A DNA stretch of 64,000 nt, taken from the NCBI RefSeq assembly GCF_013155375.1, contig NZ_JABJQY010000002.1:1674001-1738000 (forward strand). Reading direction: 5' to 3'. The notes beneath the pieces are model-generated. The model was not told the DNA's origin. It made no database searches and saw only the letters and a list, made by a program, of their open reading frames with translations. Both the position numbers and the translations under genes were made by a program. Shown here one piece after another: positions 34,099-43,292 of the stretch. Positions within the stretch are counted from its first letter, which is position 1. Each line of letters starts with the position of its first letter. The stretch is from Nocardioides sp. zg-1308 (lineage in GTDB: Bacteria; Actinomycetota; Actinomycetes; Propionibacteriales; Nocardioidaceae).

Positions 34099-34840
34099 GC
34101 TCTTCCAGGAGACGGCCCTCTCCGGGTCGCTCATCCTCGCGCTGCCCGTCGCCCTGCTCGCCGGGCTGGTGTCCTTCTTCAGCCCCTGCGTGATCCCGCT
34201 GCTGCCCGGCTACCTGTCCTACGCCACGGGGCTGTCCGGCGCGGACCTCGAGGAGGCCCGCCGCAGCCGGCTGGTGACGGGTGCGGTGCTGTTCGTGCTC
34301 GGCTTCTCGGTCGTCTTCGTGCTCCTCGGCAGCCTCACCGGTGCCGCCGGCGCCTGGCTGTTCACCCACACCCGCCAGCTCAACGTCGTCCTCGGGGTCA
34401 TCACGATCCTGCTCGGCGTCGCGTTCCTCGGCGGGATCGGCTTCCTCCAGCGCGACTGGCGCATCCACAAGGTCCCCGCCGTCGGGCTGGCCGCCGCGCC
34501 GCTGCTCGGCTTCCTGTTCGGCGTCGGCTGGACGCCGTGCGTCGGCCCGACGCTGGCAGCCATCAACGTGCTGTCGGTCAACGAGGCGACCGCCGGTCGC
34601 GGGGCCGTGCTCTCCGCCGTGTTCGCGCTCGGGCTCGGCCTGCCCTTCATCGCCGCCGCCGTGGCCTACCGGCGGATGATCCGCGCCTTCGCGGTCGTGC
34701 GCCGCCACCAGGTCCTCGTCATGCGCATCGGCGGCGGGATGATGGTCGTGGTCGGCATCCTCCTCGTCACGGGCTGGTGGGACCGCATCGTGCAGTGGCT
34801 GCAGCTGCAGGCCGTCCAGGGATTCACGGTGGCGGTGTGA
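34091..34840 (+). CDS. ccdA: cytochrome c biogenesis membrane protein CcdA
   Basis: The 249-residue protein has six transmembrane helices and the two redox cysteines of CcdA: one in VSFFSPCVIPLLPGYLSY (about residue 37) and one in FGVGWTPCVGPTLAA (about residue 156). It carries electrons from cytosolic thioredoxin to ResA. The ATG overlaps resA by 8 bp and the resB GTG overlaps its stop, making a tight operon. Confidence 0.92.
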   Translation: MGELFQETALSGSLILALPVALLAGLVSFFSPCVIPLLPGYLSYATGLSGADLEEARRSRLVTGAVLFVLGFSVVFVLLGSLTGAAGAWLFTHTRQLNVVLGVITILLGVAFLGGIGFLQRDWRIHKVPAVGLAAAPLLGFLFGVGWTPCVGPTLAAINVLSVNEATAGRGAVLSAVFALGLGLPFIAAAVAYRRMIRAFAVVRRHQVLVMRIGGGMMVVVGILLVTGWWDRIVQWLQLQAVQGFTVAV

Positions 34841-36489
34841 CCGACCTCCGGCAGCGGCCGTCCGACGACCGCCAGGCCACCCCGCTGCCCGCGGACCTCG
34901 ACGCCCGCGGGCTGGTCCGCTGGTCGTGGCGCCAGCTGACCTCGATGCGCACGGCGCTCGTCCTGCTGCTGCTGCTCGCCCTGGCCGCGATCCCGGGATC
35001 CGTCGTCCCGCAGGAGAACATCGACTCGCTGGCCGTCTCGCAGTGGCGCGACGACCACCCGCGGCTCGCCCCGATCTGGGACCGGCTCGACCTGTTCTCG
35101 GTCTACGGCTCGGTGTGGTTCTCCGCGATCTACATCCTGCTGATGATCTCGCTGGTCGGCTGCATCATCCCGCGCCTGTTCGTCTACGGCCGCGCCCTGC
35201 GCGCCCGGCCGCCGCGCGCACCCCGCCACCTCTCGCGGCTGCCCGAGAGCACGTCGTACGTCACCGACGAGGACCCGGAGGACGTGCTGCGCCGGGCCAC
35301 CGACGTGGTCCGCGGGCGCCGGTTCCGCGTGGACCGGGCCGAGGGCTCCGACGCCGTCGCCGCCGAGCGCGGCCACCTGCGCGAGGCCGGCAACCTGGTC
35401 TTCCACCTCGCCGTCACCATCGTCCTGGTCGGGGTCGCCGTCGGCAGCCTGTTCGGCTACAAGGGCGGCGTCATCATGTACAACGGCGACGAGTTCGGCT
35501 TCTCCAACAACCTCACCCAGTACGACGACTTCGCGCCCGGCAGCCTGTTCGACCCGGCGGTGATGGAGCCGTTCTCCTTCAGCATCACCGACTTCGACGT
35601 CGAGTGGATCACCGAGGGGCAGCGCGCCGGGATGGCGCGGGAGTTCGTCGCCCACCTCGACTACACCACCGAGCCCGGCGCCGAGGCGCAGGAGTACGAC
35701 CTCAAGGTGAACCACCCGCTGGCGATCGGCGGGACCGACGTCTTCCTGGTCGGGCACGGCTACGCCCCGGTCGTCACGATCCGCGACGGCGACGGCAACG
35801 TCGTCCAGTCGGGTCCGAGCGTCTTCCTGCCCACCAACGCGCAGACGTTCGAGTCGTTCGGGGTCATCAAGGCACCCGACGCCCAGCCCGAGCAGATCGG
35901 GCTCGAGGGCACGTTCTACCCGACGTTCGCGATGGGCCGTGACGCCGCCGGCGAGCTGACCATGCCGGCGTCCATCTGGGGCGACGCGCTCGACCCGCTG
36001 GTCTCCCTGCAGGTCTACACCGGCGACGTCGGCCTCGACGACGGCTCGGGCTCGTCGGTCTACGTCCTCGACAAGACCCGCGCCACGCAGGTCCTCAAGG
36101 CCAACGGCCAGCCGTTCCGGATGGACCTGCGCCCGGGCGACACCGTGACCCTGCCCGACGGCCTCGGCAGCGTCACCTTCGACGGCCTCCAGCGCTGGAA
36201 CAAGATCCAAATCAGCCGCAGCCCCGGCAAGATGGTCGCGCTCGTGGGTGTCGTGCTCGCCCTCACGGGGCTGCTCGGCTCGCTGTTCGTGCGGCCGCGC
36301 CGGGTGTGGGTGCGCGCGCGGCGCCGAGAGGACGGCAGCACCCTCGTCGAGGTGGCCCGCCTCGACCGGTCCAACGGGGCCGTGCCGGGCGAGAGCACCG
36401 AGCTCGACGAGATCGTGGCGGCCCTCCGGGGCCCCGACAAGGCCGAGACGGCCGACAAGGCCGAGAGGCCCGAGGAGGAGACGTCGTGA
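34837..36489 (+). CDS. resB: cytochrome c biogenesis protein ResB (Ccs1)
   Basis: The 550-residue protein has three N-terminal transmembrane helices (about residues 43-62, 85-110 and 183-205), a large outer domain and a fourth helix near residue 475. These are the System II ResB/Ccs1 features, with LTSMRTALVLLLLLALAAIPGSVVPQ at the start of the fold. With CcsB it delivers haem to apocytochrome c. The cytosolic tail ends in a charged DKAETADKAERPEEE repeat. Confidence 0.92.
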   Translation: MTDLRQRPSDDRQATPLPADLDARGLVRWSWRQLTSMRTALVLLLLLALAAIPGSVVPQENIDSLAVSQWRDDHPRLAPIWDRLDLFSVYGSVWFSAIYILLMISLVGCIIPRLFVYGRALRARPPRAPRHLSRLPESTSYVTDEDPEDVLRRATDVVRGRRFRVDRAEGSDAVAAERGHLREAGNLVFHLAVTIVLVGVAVGSLFGYKGGVIMYNGDEFGFSNNLTQYDDFAPGSLFDPAVMEPFSFSITDFDVEWITEGQRAGMAREFVAHLDYTTEPGAEAQEYDLKVNHPLAIGGTDVFLVGHGYAPVVTIRDGDGNVVQSGPSVFLPTNAQTFESFGVIKAPDAQPEQIGLEGTFYPTFAMGRDAAGELTMPASIWGDALDPLVSLQVYTGDVGLDDGSGSSVYVLDKTRATQVLKANGQPFRMDLRPGDTVTLPDGLGSVTFDGLQRWNKIQISRSPGKMVALVGVVLALTGLLGSLFVRPRRVWVRARRREDGSTLVEVARLDRSNGAVPGESTELDEIVAALRGPDKAETADKAERPEEETS

Positions 36490-37511
36490 CCGACGCACAG
36501 TGGGAAGTCTTCAGCTACCAGGGCGTGATCGCCGCGGCCGTCCTCTACTTCGTGGCGATGCTCGCCTACTTCGTCGAGCTCGCCGGGCTGCGCACCGTCG
36601 GCTCGGAGGAGACGGTGGAGGACCGGCGCACGGCGATGGCCGGGCGGCTCGGGCTCGTCCTGACCGGCTTCGCGGCCGCGGTGCACCTCGTCGCGCTCGT
36701 GGCCCGCGGCCTCGCCGCGGACCCCAACCGGGTGCCGTGGGGCAACATGTACGAGTTCGCGATCTCGGGCACCTTCGTGGTCGCCCTCGTGTTCCTCGTC
36801 TCGAGCTTCGTGTGGGGCACCGAGTGGCTCGGCCCGCTGGTGACGACGTTCATCGTCGCCGCGCTGATGGCCGCCTTCCTCGCGCTCGACGACGCGGTGC
36901 TGCCCCTGCCCGACGCGCTCAACTCCTACTGGCTCGTGATCCACGTCGTCTCGGCCGTCATCTCGACGGGCGCCTTCACCATCGGCGCGCTGCTCTCGGT
37001 CCTCTACCTGGTCAAGAGCCGCTCCAGCGCACGGACGGGCTACCTCGCCCGCGTCCCCGACCTCGCGCGGCTGGACCGGCTGTCCTACCGGATGCACGCC
37101 TTCGCCTTCCCGGTGTGGACCTTCGCGGTCCTCATCACCGGGCCGATCTGGGCCCACCAGGCCTGGGGCGCCTACTGGAACTGGGACCCCAAGGAGGTGT
37201 GGGCCTTCATCACGTGGGTGGTCTACGCCGCCTACCTCCACGCCCGGGCGACCGCCGGCTGGCGCGGGCGCAACGCCGCCTACCTGGCGTTGCTCGGCGT
37301 CGCGACCCTCTGGTTCAACTTCATCGGGATCAACTTCTTCAGCTCCTCCAGCCAGCACTCGTACGCCGAGAGCGCGGGCGAGGTCGTGCGGGTCGACCGG
37401 GTCGCGGAGGACGCCGGGACCGGGTCCTCAGCCGTCGTCGGGGTCGCGCGGGCGGTCGAGGCCACGCAGGAAGTCGGGGTCGTCGTCGGGGCCGATCACC
37501 CGCGGGCGTGA
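36486..37511 (+). CDS. ccsB: cytochrome c haem-handling protein CcsB/CcsA
   Basis: The 341-residue, eight-helix protein contains the WWD-type haem-binding motif WGAYWNWDPKEVWAFITW (about residue 233) and conserved His in VIHVVSA, YRMHAFAFP and SSQHSY. It forms the System II haem exporter/lyase with ResB. The GTG overlaps the resB stop. The last 28 codons (from 37428) lie opposite a convergent 58-residue gene, so this tail (AVVGVARAVEATQE and onward) may be under dual coding constraint or largely unstructured. Confidence 0.92.
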   Translation: MTDAQWEVFSYQGVIAAAVLYFVAMLAYFVELAGLRTVGSEETVEDRRTAMAGRLGLVLTGFAAAVHLVALVARGLAADPNRVPWGNMYEFAISGTFVVALVFLVSSFVWGTEWLGPLVTTFIVAALMAAFLALDDAVLPLPDALNSYWLVIHVVSAVISTGAFTIGALLSVLYLVKSRSSARTGYLARVPDLARLDRLSYRMHAFAFPVWTFAVLITGPIWAHQAWGAYWNWDPKEVWAFITWVVYAAYLHARATAGWRGRNAAYLALLGVATLWFNFIGINFFSSSSQHSYAESAGEVVRVDRVAEDAGTGSSAVVGVARAVEATQEVGVVVGADHPRA

Positions 37512-37604
37512 GCCGCTGGCGCCGTCGAGGCGCCGCAGCGACAGCCTGACCAGGACCCACACGGCGAACGCGATCAGCGCGACCACGAGCAGGACCTTGA
37601 GCAT
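37428..37604 (-). CDS. small single-helix membrane protein, 58 aa
   Basis: The ATG at 37602-37604 opens MLKVLLVVALIAFAVWVLVR, a transmembrane helix, followed by a basic LSLRRLDG and an acidic RVIGPDDDPDFLRGLDRP tail. Similar short proteins with a PDDDPxFL motif occur beside ccsB in related genomes as I recall, but the function is unknown. TACATT (minus strand, 37611-37616) lies 6 nt upstream, so the GGAGGA between them is spacer rather than a ribosome site. It overlaps ccsB by 84 bp on the opposite strand. Confidence 0.7.
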   Translation of the reverse strand: MLKVLLVVALIAFAVWVLVRLSLRRLDGASGSRPRVIGPDDDPDFLRGLDRPRDPDDG

Positions 37605-37640
37605 TCCTCCAATGTAGTCGGCACGTCCTAGGCTGGAGCC

Positions 37641-37904
37641 GTGAAGGAGTTCGTCGTCTACACAGCGATGCGGATCGCGCTGTTCCTCGCCTCGTTCGGC
37701 ATCGTCGTCGGTGTCATGGCCCTGGTCCTCGACGGCCGCTTCAACCTGTTCTGGGCGGTGGTCCTGGCCTTCCTGATCTCCGGCGTCGCCTCGTTCTACC
37801 TCCTCGACCGCCAGCGCGAGGCCTTCGCCCGACGCGTCGAGACGCGGGCCGCGAAGGCCGCGGCCGCGTTCGAGGAGCGCAAGGCGCGCGAGGACCGGGA
37901 CTGA
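37641..37904 (+). CDS. DUF4229 small membrane protein
   Basis: The 87-residue protein has two transmembrane helices (about 8-27 and 36-54) and a charged cytosolic tail rich in Arg, Glu and Ala (RRVETRAAKAAAAFEERK), the DUF4229 pattern of actinobacteria. TAGGCT at 37629-37634 stands 6 nt before the GTG; the divergent 58-residue gene has its own hexamer 12 bp further left, so two leaderless-type promoters lie back to back. Function unknown. Confidence 0.8.
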   Translation: MKEFVVYTAMRIALFLASFGIVVGVMALVLDGRFNLFWAVVLAFLISGVASFYLLDRQREAFARRVETRAAKAAAAFEERKAREDRD

Positions 37905-37915
37905 GTCCAGGTCGA

Positions 37916-39013
37916 GTGGTGGCCCCGACGCTGACCCGCCGCCAGGCGCTGGCCTGGCGCCTCGGGCGCCAGCACCTCGTCGGCGGTGCGTCCGGACCGG
38001 CGGAGGTGGTGCGCACCCTCGCCGCGGTCTCCGTCTTCGGCTCCGACCCCGACCTCGCCGTACGCCGCCGGCTGGCGTCGCCCGGCGAGCCGGGGGAGGT
38101 GCAGCGGGCCCTCCGCGACGGCCGGCTGATGCGCACCTTCTCGTTCCGCGGCTCGGTGCAGCTGATGGCCCCGGAGACCGCCGGCGCCTACCTCGCCCTG
38201 CGCGCCGCCGGCCGCCAGTGGGAGCTGCGCAGCTGGGTCGAGCACTACCGGGTCCGGCCCGAGGAGTGGCCCGACCTGCGCGAGGTGGTGCGCGGTGCGG
38301 TGGCCGACGGCCCGGTCGTCCCGCAGGCGGTCGCCGACGCGCTGACCGCCGGTCGTCGGTTCGCCCACCTGGCCCCGCAGTTCGCCGAGCCCAACCCCAC
38401 CTTCCTCAAGCCCTTCGCGTGGCAGGGCGACATCGTCCTCGGCCCCGAGCTCGACGGACCGCTCACCCTGCAGAGCCCTGCCGCGTCACCCGCCTGGGCG
38501 GGGATCCCGCCGCTCGACGAGGCGGGGCCGCGCGCCGTCCTCGACTACCTCCGTGCCTACGGCCCGGCCACGCCCGCCCACCTCGACGACTGGCTCGGGG
38601 GCGGTCTCAGCGCCGGGCGGGCGCGGCTGCGCCGCTGGTGGGCCGAGGTGGAGCCCGGGCTGGTGGAGGTGGACGTCGAGGGCGAGCGCCGGTGGCTCGT
38701 CGCCGACGACGCGGACGAGGTCGCCGGCACCCGGCCCGCCAGCCGCGTCGTGCTCCTGCCCGGGAAGGACGACTGGGTGATGGGCCCCGGCACCAAGGAC
38801 ACCTGGGTCGTGCCGCCCGAGCAGCGCACCGCCATGACTCGCGGCGCCGCCCCGGTGGTCGTCGACGGCGTCGTCGCCGGGACCTGGCGCGTCCACGGCG
38901 ACGGCGTGGAGCTCACCTGCCGCCTCGTCGACGCCGACCTGGCCGCCGCGCGCGCCGAGGTCTCGCTGCTCGGCGGCCTGCTGGGCCGCGACCTCTCGCT
39001 CAGAACCCCGTGA
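37916..39013 (+). CDS. winged-helix DNA-binding domain protein (AlkZ/HTH_42-like)
   Basis: The 365-residue protein matches the HTH_42 (winged-helix triple repeat) family: LTRRQALAWRLGRQHLVG at the N-terminus, MRTFSFRGSVQLMAPE near residue 75, FAEPNPTFLKPFAWQGDIVLG near 160 and VVLLPGKDDWVMG near 280. Relatives include the AlkZ crosslink glycosylases, whose QxQ motif is not clear here, so glycosylase activity is uncertain. The start is the GTG at 37916 or the next one at 37919. It is 11 bp downstream of the DUF4229 gene. Confidence 0.8.
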   Translation: MVAPTLTRRQALAWRLGRQHLVGGASGPAEVVRTLAAVSVFGSDPDLAVRRRLASPGEPGEVQRALRDGRLMRTFSFRGSVQLMAPETAGAYLALRAAGRQWELRSWVEHYRVRPEEWPDLREVVRGAVADGPVVPQAVADALTAGRRFAHLAPQFAEPNPTFLKPFAWQGDIVLGPELDGPLTLQSPAASPAWAGIPPLDEAGPRAVLDYLRAYGPATPAHLDDWLGGGLSAGRARLRRWWAEVEPGLVEVDVEGERRWLVADDADEVAGTRPASRVVLLPGKDDWVMGPGTKDTWVVPPEQRTAMTRGAAPVVVDGVVAGTWRVHGDGVELTCRLVDADLAAARAEVSLLGGLLGRDLSLRTP

Positions 39014-40256
39014 GGCTGTGGGGCGGCTCGGCCAGGTCCGCCATCGCGGCGAACCGGCGTACGCCCTCGTCCGGGCCGTCGACGCGACCGGCGCGCCGCA
39101 GCAGCCCGACCGGGACGGCGCTGAGGTAGAGGCTGGCCAGGGTGCTCGCGTCGACGTGGACGTCGGCGGCACGGTCCGTGCGGGCCACCGCGGCGGTGCC
39201 GTCCGTGGCGGTGACCTCGAAGCGGCCGGCGGCGTGGCCCTGCGGGTCGTCCACCTCGAGCACGACCGCGCCGTCACCGGCCCACGGGCGGGCCTCGAGG
39301 GCCCGGGGGACGTCGAGGACGCGGAGCCAGAGGAATTCCTGGACCTCGGTCGTGCGCACGCGGTTGAGGTCCGTGAGCGCCCACGCGAGGGGGTCCTCGG
39401 GGTGGAACAGGTTGAAGGTGACCGTCCGGATGCGGTCCATCCGGCCGAGCAGCGACCACAGCGCGAGCTGCGCCTGGCTGGTCAGCGCGATCATCTCCTC
39501 GACGCGGAGGGAGTACTTCTCGCCGTGCTTGAACAGGACGAAGCCGTCGACGTGGCCGTCGGCGTCGAGGTGGACCGCGGCCCTGAGCTTGCGGTTGGCG
39601 CCGCCGCCGTCGAAGTCGTAGGCGCCGGTGTGGATGTCCTCGTACTGTGCGGGCCACTCGACCGAGCCCCGCTGCCGGGCGTGGAAGGCGTCGAAGACCC
39701 CCTTGACGTGCGCCCACGCGTCCTTCGGCTCGATGAGCTCGACGCGCCCCGGGTCGCTGGAGGAGCGCATCTCGAAGCCGGGTGTCGTGTCGACCTCGAC
39801 GCCGCACCGGAACGTCGCCGCGCCGAAGCCCCAGCGTCCGTAGATGGTGGCCTCCGACGCGGTGAGGGCGGCCATCGGCACACCCTGCGCGACGGCGTCG
39901 GCGAGGTCGTCCTCGATGAACCGGCGCAGCAGCCCCCGGCGGCGGTGGGCGGCGCTCGTGGTGACGTCGGTGATCATCCGCAGCGGCAGGAGCCCACGCC
40001 CGGCGTTGAGCGTCTTGTCGAGGCTGGCGTAGGTCGCCACGGGGATCGGGCCGGCACCGAACTCCCCCTCGGGCAGCCAGGCGCCGCGGACCACCACCCG
40101 GTCGGCGCGGTAGTGGCCCACCCACCGCTGGACCATCTCGTCCTCGGGCCGGTCGTCGCGGAACCCGCGCAGCACGCCCTCGATCCACCCCCTCCGCCGG
40201 GCGACGGCGGCCTCGGAGTCGTCGAACAGGTCGAGGGTCGCGACGTCGTAGTCCAC
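39000..40256 (-). CDS. GNAT acetyltransferase of the Eis family
   Basis: The 418-residue protein has the Eis layout: an N-terminal GNAT domain with the CoA loop ITDVTTSAAHRRRGLLRRFIEDD (about 95-117) and ALTASEATIYGRWGFGAAT, a second degenerate GNAT domain, and a C-terminal SCP2-like domain (FEVTATDGTAAVARTDRAAD). Eis enzymes acetylate aminoglycosides or protein lysines; the target here is unknown. A GTG start is used, 6 nt after TAGCGT (minus strand, 40263-40268). Its 3' end overlaps the convergent gene by 14 bp. Confidence 0.85.
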   Translation of the reverse strand: MDYDVATLDLFDDSEAAVARRRGWIEGVLRGFRDDRPEDEMVQRWVGHYRADRVVVRGAWLPEGEFGAGPIPVATYASLDKTLNAGRGLLPLRMITDVTTSAAHRRRGLLRRFIEDDLADAVAQGVPMAALTASEATIYGRWGFGAATFRCGVEVDTTPGFEMRSSSDPGRVELIEPKDAWAHVKGVFDAFHARQRGSVEWPAQYEDIHTGAYDFDGGGANRKLRAAVHLDADGHVDGFVLFKHGEKYSLRVEEMIALTSQAQLALWSLLGRMDRIRTVTFNLFHPEDPLAWALTDLNRVRTTEVQEFLWLRVLDVPRALEARPWAGDGAVVLEVDDPQGHAAGRFEVTATDGTAAVARTDRAADVHVDASTLASLYLSAVPVGLLRRAGRVDGPDEGVRRFAAMADLAEPPHSLTGF

Positions 40257-40303
40257 GCGGTCACGCTAGTGAACGGCTCGGCGGCGCGGCCACGGATTAT
40301 CCC

Positions 40304-41179
40304 TCAGGCGAGGACCAGCAGCGGCACCGCGACGAGGACCGACCAGACCAGCTCGGAGGCGCCGGTGGCGGCGAGCACGGGGACGAGGGACGGGCCGGAC
40401 GCGCCGGTCAGGACGGCCCGGGTGGGGGCCGCGGCCCGGGCGAGGAAACCGAGTCCCACCAGCGCCCACCAGGTGGTCGCTGCGGCGACGGCCACGACCG
40501 CGGCGGCCGCCGCCAGGACGAGGAAGGCGTAGAGGAAGCGGGTGCGCTCGTCGCCCAGCCGCACCGCGAGCGTGCGCTTGCCGGCGACGGTGTCGGTGGG
40601 GATGTCGCGGAGGTTGTTGGCGACCAGGATGGCGCAGGCCAGCGCGCCGATGCCGACTCCGGCGTAGAGGGCCGGCCACTCCCACGTCCGGGTCTGGACG
40701 TAGGTCGTGCCGACGACCGCCACGAGGCCGAAGAACACGAAGACCATGACCTCGCCCAGGCCGAGGTAGCCGTAGGGCTTGCCCCCGCCGGTGTAGAACC
40801 ACGCCGCGACCACGCAGACGGCGCCGACCGCGACGAGCCACCAGGCGGTCGTCGCCGCGAGCACGAGGCCGGCGGCGGCGGCGACCCCGAACGCGGCGAA
40901 GGCCGCGGCCTTCACCGCGGCCGGCGTCGCCGCACCGGACCCGACCAGGCGCATCGGGCCGACCCGGTCGGCGTCGGTGCCGCGGATGCCGTCGGAGTAG
41001 TCGTTGGCGTAGTTGACCCCGACCTGCAGCGCGAGGCTCACGACGAGGGCGAGCAGCGCCTTCCACCACACCGCCTCGTCGACGTGCGCCGCGACACCGG
41101 TGCCGGCCAGCACGGGGGCGACGGCCGCGGGAAGGGTGCGCGGCCGGGCGCCGGCGAGCCAGTCAGCGGGGTAGGTCAC
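40304..41179 (-). CDS. menA: 1,4-dihydroxy-2-naphthoate polyprenyltransferase
   Basis: The 291-residue UbiA-family protein has about eight transmembrane helices and the two Asp-rich motifs: [19 protein letters not shown] (about 56-74) and [22 protein letters not shown] (about 188-209). It attaches the polyprenyl chain to DHNA in menaquinone synthesis. CACAAT (minus strand, 41186-41191) lies 6 nt before the GTG. Its 5' end overlaps the end of the MFS gene by 17 bp on the same strand. Confidence 0.93.
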   Translation of the reverse strand: MTYPADWLAGARPRTLPAAVAPVLAGTGVAAHVDEAVWWKALLALVVSLALQVGVNYANDYSDGIRGTDADRVGPMRLVGSGAATPAAVKAAAFAAFGVAAAAGLVLAATTAWWLVAVGAVCVVAAWFYTGGGKPYGYLGLGEVMVFVFFGLVAVVGTTYVQTRTWEWPALYAGVGIGALACAILVANNLRDIPTDTVAGKRTLAVRLGDERTRFLYAFLVLAAAAAVVAVAAATTWWALVGLGFLARAAAPTRAVLTGASGPSLVPVLAATGASELVWSVLVAVPLLVLA

Positions 41180-42518
41180 CGCCGGATTGTGTCAGTGCCG
41201 GGTCGGGGTCGAGGAGCGAGGGCGGTCCGGCGGCCGCGACCTCCTCGACGTCGGGAGCGTCGGCGCGGGCGTCGGCGAGGACGTCGGCCGGCACGTTGTG
41301 CTCGAGCCAGCGCCGGCCCGCGTGGGCGGCGAAGTGGAGGCCGGTCGCGGCCGCGGTGACGATGGCGGCGATGGTCAGCCAGCCGAAGGCGCCCCACTCC
41401 ATCGCGAGGAAGCCGTAGACCGCCGGCGCCCAGAAGCGGCCGAGGGTGCCGCCGAGCTCGGAGACGCCCTGGTAGTCGCCGCGCCGCCGCGGGTCCATGA
41501 GCTCGACCTCGAGGGTCCAGCCCGACGCGGACAGGAACAGCTCGGACCAGGTGAGGACGACGTGGCCGAGGAAGAAGAGCGCGATCGTCAGCCAGCCGAC
41601 GGTCTCGTGGGTGACGAGGGTGATCACGCAGGTGAGGACGAAGAAGACCGTGGAGAGGCGCACGGCCCGCAGGGCGGTGGTGACGTCGCGGATGCCGCGG
41701 GACGCCAGCCGCGGGAGCACGATGCACATGAGCGTGTTGGTGCCGAAGAGCAGCGCGACGAGGACCTCGGGGGCGTCGGTCTCGGTGACCAGCCAGACCG
41801 GGATCACGGTGTGCAGCAGCACCTGGTTGGTCCACATCACGCCGGTCAGGGCGGTGACCGCGAGCCAGCTGCGGTTGCGGATCGCGGGGATGCCCTCGGG
41901 CTTGGCGCGCGGCTCCGGCCCGCGGACGTCGTGGCTGGCGTCGGGCAGCCGGAGCACCGCGACGCTGTTGGCCACGAACAGCACCGCGCTCAGCATCGGT
42001 GCCCACCGCAGCGCGTCGGTGCCGAAGGCGATCGCCACCACGCCGATCAGCCCGCCGAGGCTGAACCCGAGGTTGAGCGCGGAGTACATGTAGGCCCGCG
42101 ACTCCACCCGCTCGGCCGGCGGCAGGACGTCGATGACGTAGGCGCCGTGGGCGGTGCCGGCCAGCGTGCCGACGACCTCCATGGCCACCGCGAGGGCGAC
42201 GTACTCGGGGAAGCTGTCGATCCACGGCCACGCCGCGAACAGGGCGCCCTGCACCAGGGCGCTCAGCGACCACATCCGCTTGGGGCCGAAGCGGTCGACC
42301 AGCCTGCCCATGGGCACCGCCACCACGAAGCTCGCGATCGCGGCGATCGTGAGACCGAGGCCCACCTGGCCCAGCGACAGGCCGACGACGAGGATGAAGA
42401 ACACCGCCGACCCGGCCAGGAAGGCCCCGTCCGCGGAGGCGAAGATGAGCGACTGGGCGGACAGCCGCCCGGCGAGGGTGGACGGGGGAGTGGCGTAGCG
42501 CTTGAGGGCAGTGAGCAT
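41163..42518 (-). CDS. MFS transporter (first of two paralogues)
   Basis: The 451-residue protein has about 12 transmembrane helices, with the MFS loop [14 protein letters not shown] between helices 2 and 3. It shares whole stretches with the protein at 43293-44588, for example QVLL(H/N)xVIPxWLV(T/E)ETDAP and FGTNT(L/V)M. The ATG at 42516-42518 is preferred over two in-frame starts just upstream because a GGGAGAGG ribosome site then has normal spacing. Substrate unknown; MFS drug or metabolite efflux is likely. Confidence 0.8.
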   Translation of the reverse strand: MLTALKRYATPPSTLAGRLSAQSLIFASADGAFLAGSAVFFILVVGLSLGQVGLGLTIAAIASFVVAVPMGRLVDRFGPKRMWSLSALVQGALFAAWPWIDSFPEYVALAVAMEVVGTLAGTAHGAYVIDVLPPAERVESRAYMYSALNLGFSLGGLIGVVAIAFGTDALRWAPMLSAVLFVANSVAVLRLPDASHDVRGPEPRAKPEGIPAIRNRSWLAVTALTGVMWTNQVLLHTVIPVWLVTETDAPEVLVALLFGTNTLMCIVLPRLASRGIRDVTTALRAVRLSTVFFVLTCVITLVTHETVGWLTIALFFLGHVVLTWSELFLSASGWTLEVELMDPRRRGDYQGVSELGGTLGRFWAPAVYGFLAMEWGAFGWLTIAAIVTAAATGLHFAAHAGRRWLEHNVPADVLADARADAPDVEEVAAAGPPSLLDPDPALTQSGGDLPR

Positions 42519-42561
42519 CGCCGACATCCTCTCCCGCGGCACCGACGTCCGTCCTCCGATT

Positions 42562-42586
42562 TCCGGGTGGGGTGCGCCACCCCGGA
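42562..42586 (-). terminator. GC-rich hairpin downstream of the 105-aa gene
   Basis: TCCGGGTGG pairs with CCACCCCGGA (one bulged C) around a GGTGCG loop. It lies between the stop of the 105-residue gene and the start of the MFS gene. It has the form of a weak terminator without a T-run. Confidence 0.35.
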
Positions 42587-42605
42587 CCGACGGCGGGCCG
42601 CGTCG

Positions 42606-42923
42606 TCAGGTGCCGGCGGGGGAGAGCATCCCCTGGTCCACCCACATCTCGACGACGGCCCAGCCGTCGGGCTCGGGTGCGGCGACCACGATCCGGCCGC
42701 TGTAGCGGCCCTCGACCTGCCGCCAGCCGAGCAGCAACGCGGCCTGGCGACCGTGGGGCCCGTCGTACCAGCAGTGCCGCACCGGCGGGGCCGGCGGCTC
42801 GCGGGGCGCCGGGTGCTCGACGGGTCGCTCGGGCGCCACCCCGTGGCCGGCCTCGCGCGCCCGGGTGTTGGCGACGCGCTCGGCGAGCGTCTCCCGTCGC
42901 CCCGACGTCATCCCACCGGCCAT
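42606..42923 (-). CDS. small soluble protein of unknown function, 105 aa
   Basis: The N-terminal half is charged and Pro-rich (RRETLAERVANTRAREAGHG then a PAPREPPAPP stretch). The C-terminal half (HCWYDGPHGRQAALLLGW, then GRIVVAAPEPDGWAVVEMWVD) looks like a small beta-rich domain. No family recognised. TACCCT (minus strand, 42931-42936) stands 7 nt before the ATG at 42921-42923. Confidence 0.6.
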   Translation of the reverse strand: MAGGMTSGRRETLAERVANTRAREAGHGVAPERPVEHPAPREPPAPPVRHCWYDGPHGRQAALLLGWRQVEGRYSGRIVVAAPEPDGWAVVEMWVDQGMLSPAGT

Positions 42924-42976
42924 GTCGCGAAGGGTAGGCGGCGCCACCGACCCTCGCCGGAGCCCGCTGGGCGCCG

Positions 42977-43264
42977 TCAGGCGCCGGGCACCACGCGCAG
43001 GTCGCGGTCGGCGCCGTCGCCGAGGGCCCGCAGCGCCTCCTGGTAGCCCGCGCTGTCGTGCGCGGCGACGGCCGCCTCCACCGACGGGAACTCGATGACC
43101 ACCGTGCGGGTCGACTCGCCCTTCTCGAAGGTCGCCTCCGGCAACCCCCTGGCGAGGAACCGCCCGCCCGCCTCGCGCAGGGCCGGGCCGGCGAGGTCGG
43201 CGTACGCCGCCACCTTGGCGGGGTCGTGCACGGCCTTGTAGACGCAGATCCAGTAGGCACTCAT
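42977..43264 (-). CDS. DUF1330 family protein
   Basis: The 95-residue product begins MSAYWICVYKAVHDPAKVAA and contains GGRFLARGLPEATFEKGE and VVIEFPSVEAAVAAHDSAGYQEA, the DUF1330 dimeric ferredoxin-like fold pattern. The family is widespread and uncharacterised. TACTGT (minus strand, 43271-43276) lies 6 nt before the ATG. It stands between the two MFS paralogues on the same strand. Confidence 0.85.
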   Translation of the reverse strand: MSAYWICVYKAVHDPAKVAAYADLAGPALREAGGRFLARGLPEATFEKGESTRTVVIEFPSVEAAVAAHDSAGYQEALRALGDGADRDLRVVPGA

Positions 43265-43292
43265 GCGCCGACAGTACGACGTGCGTCCCGCC

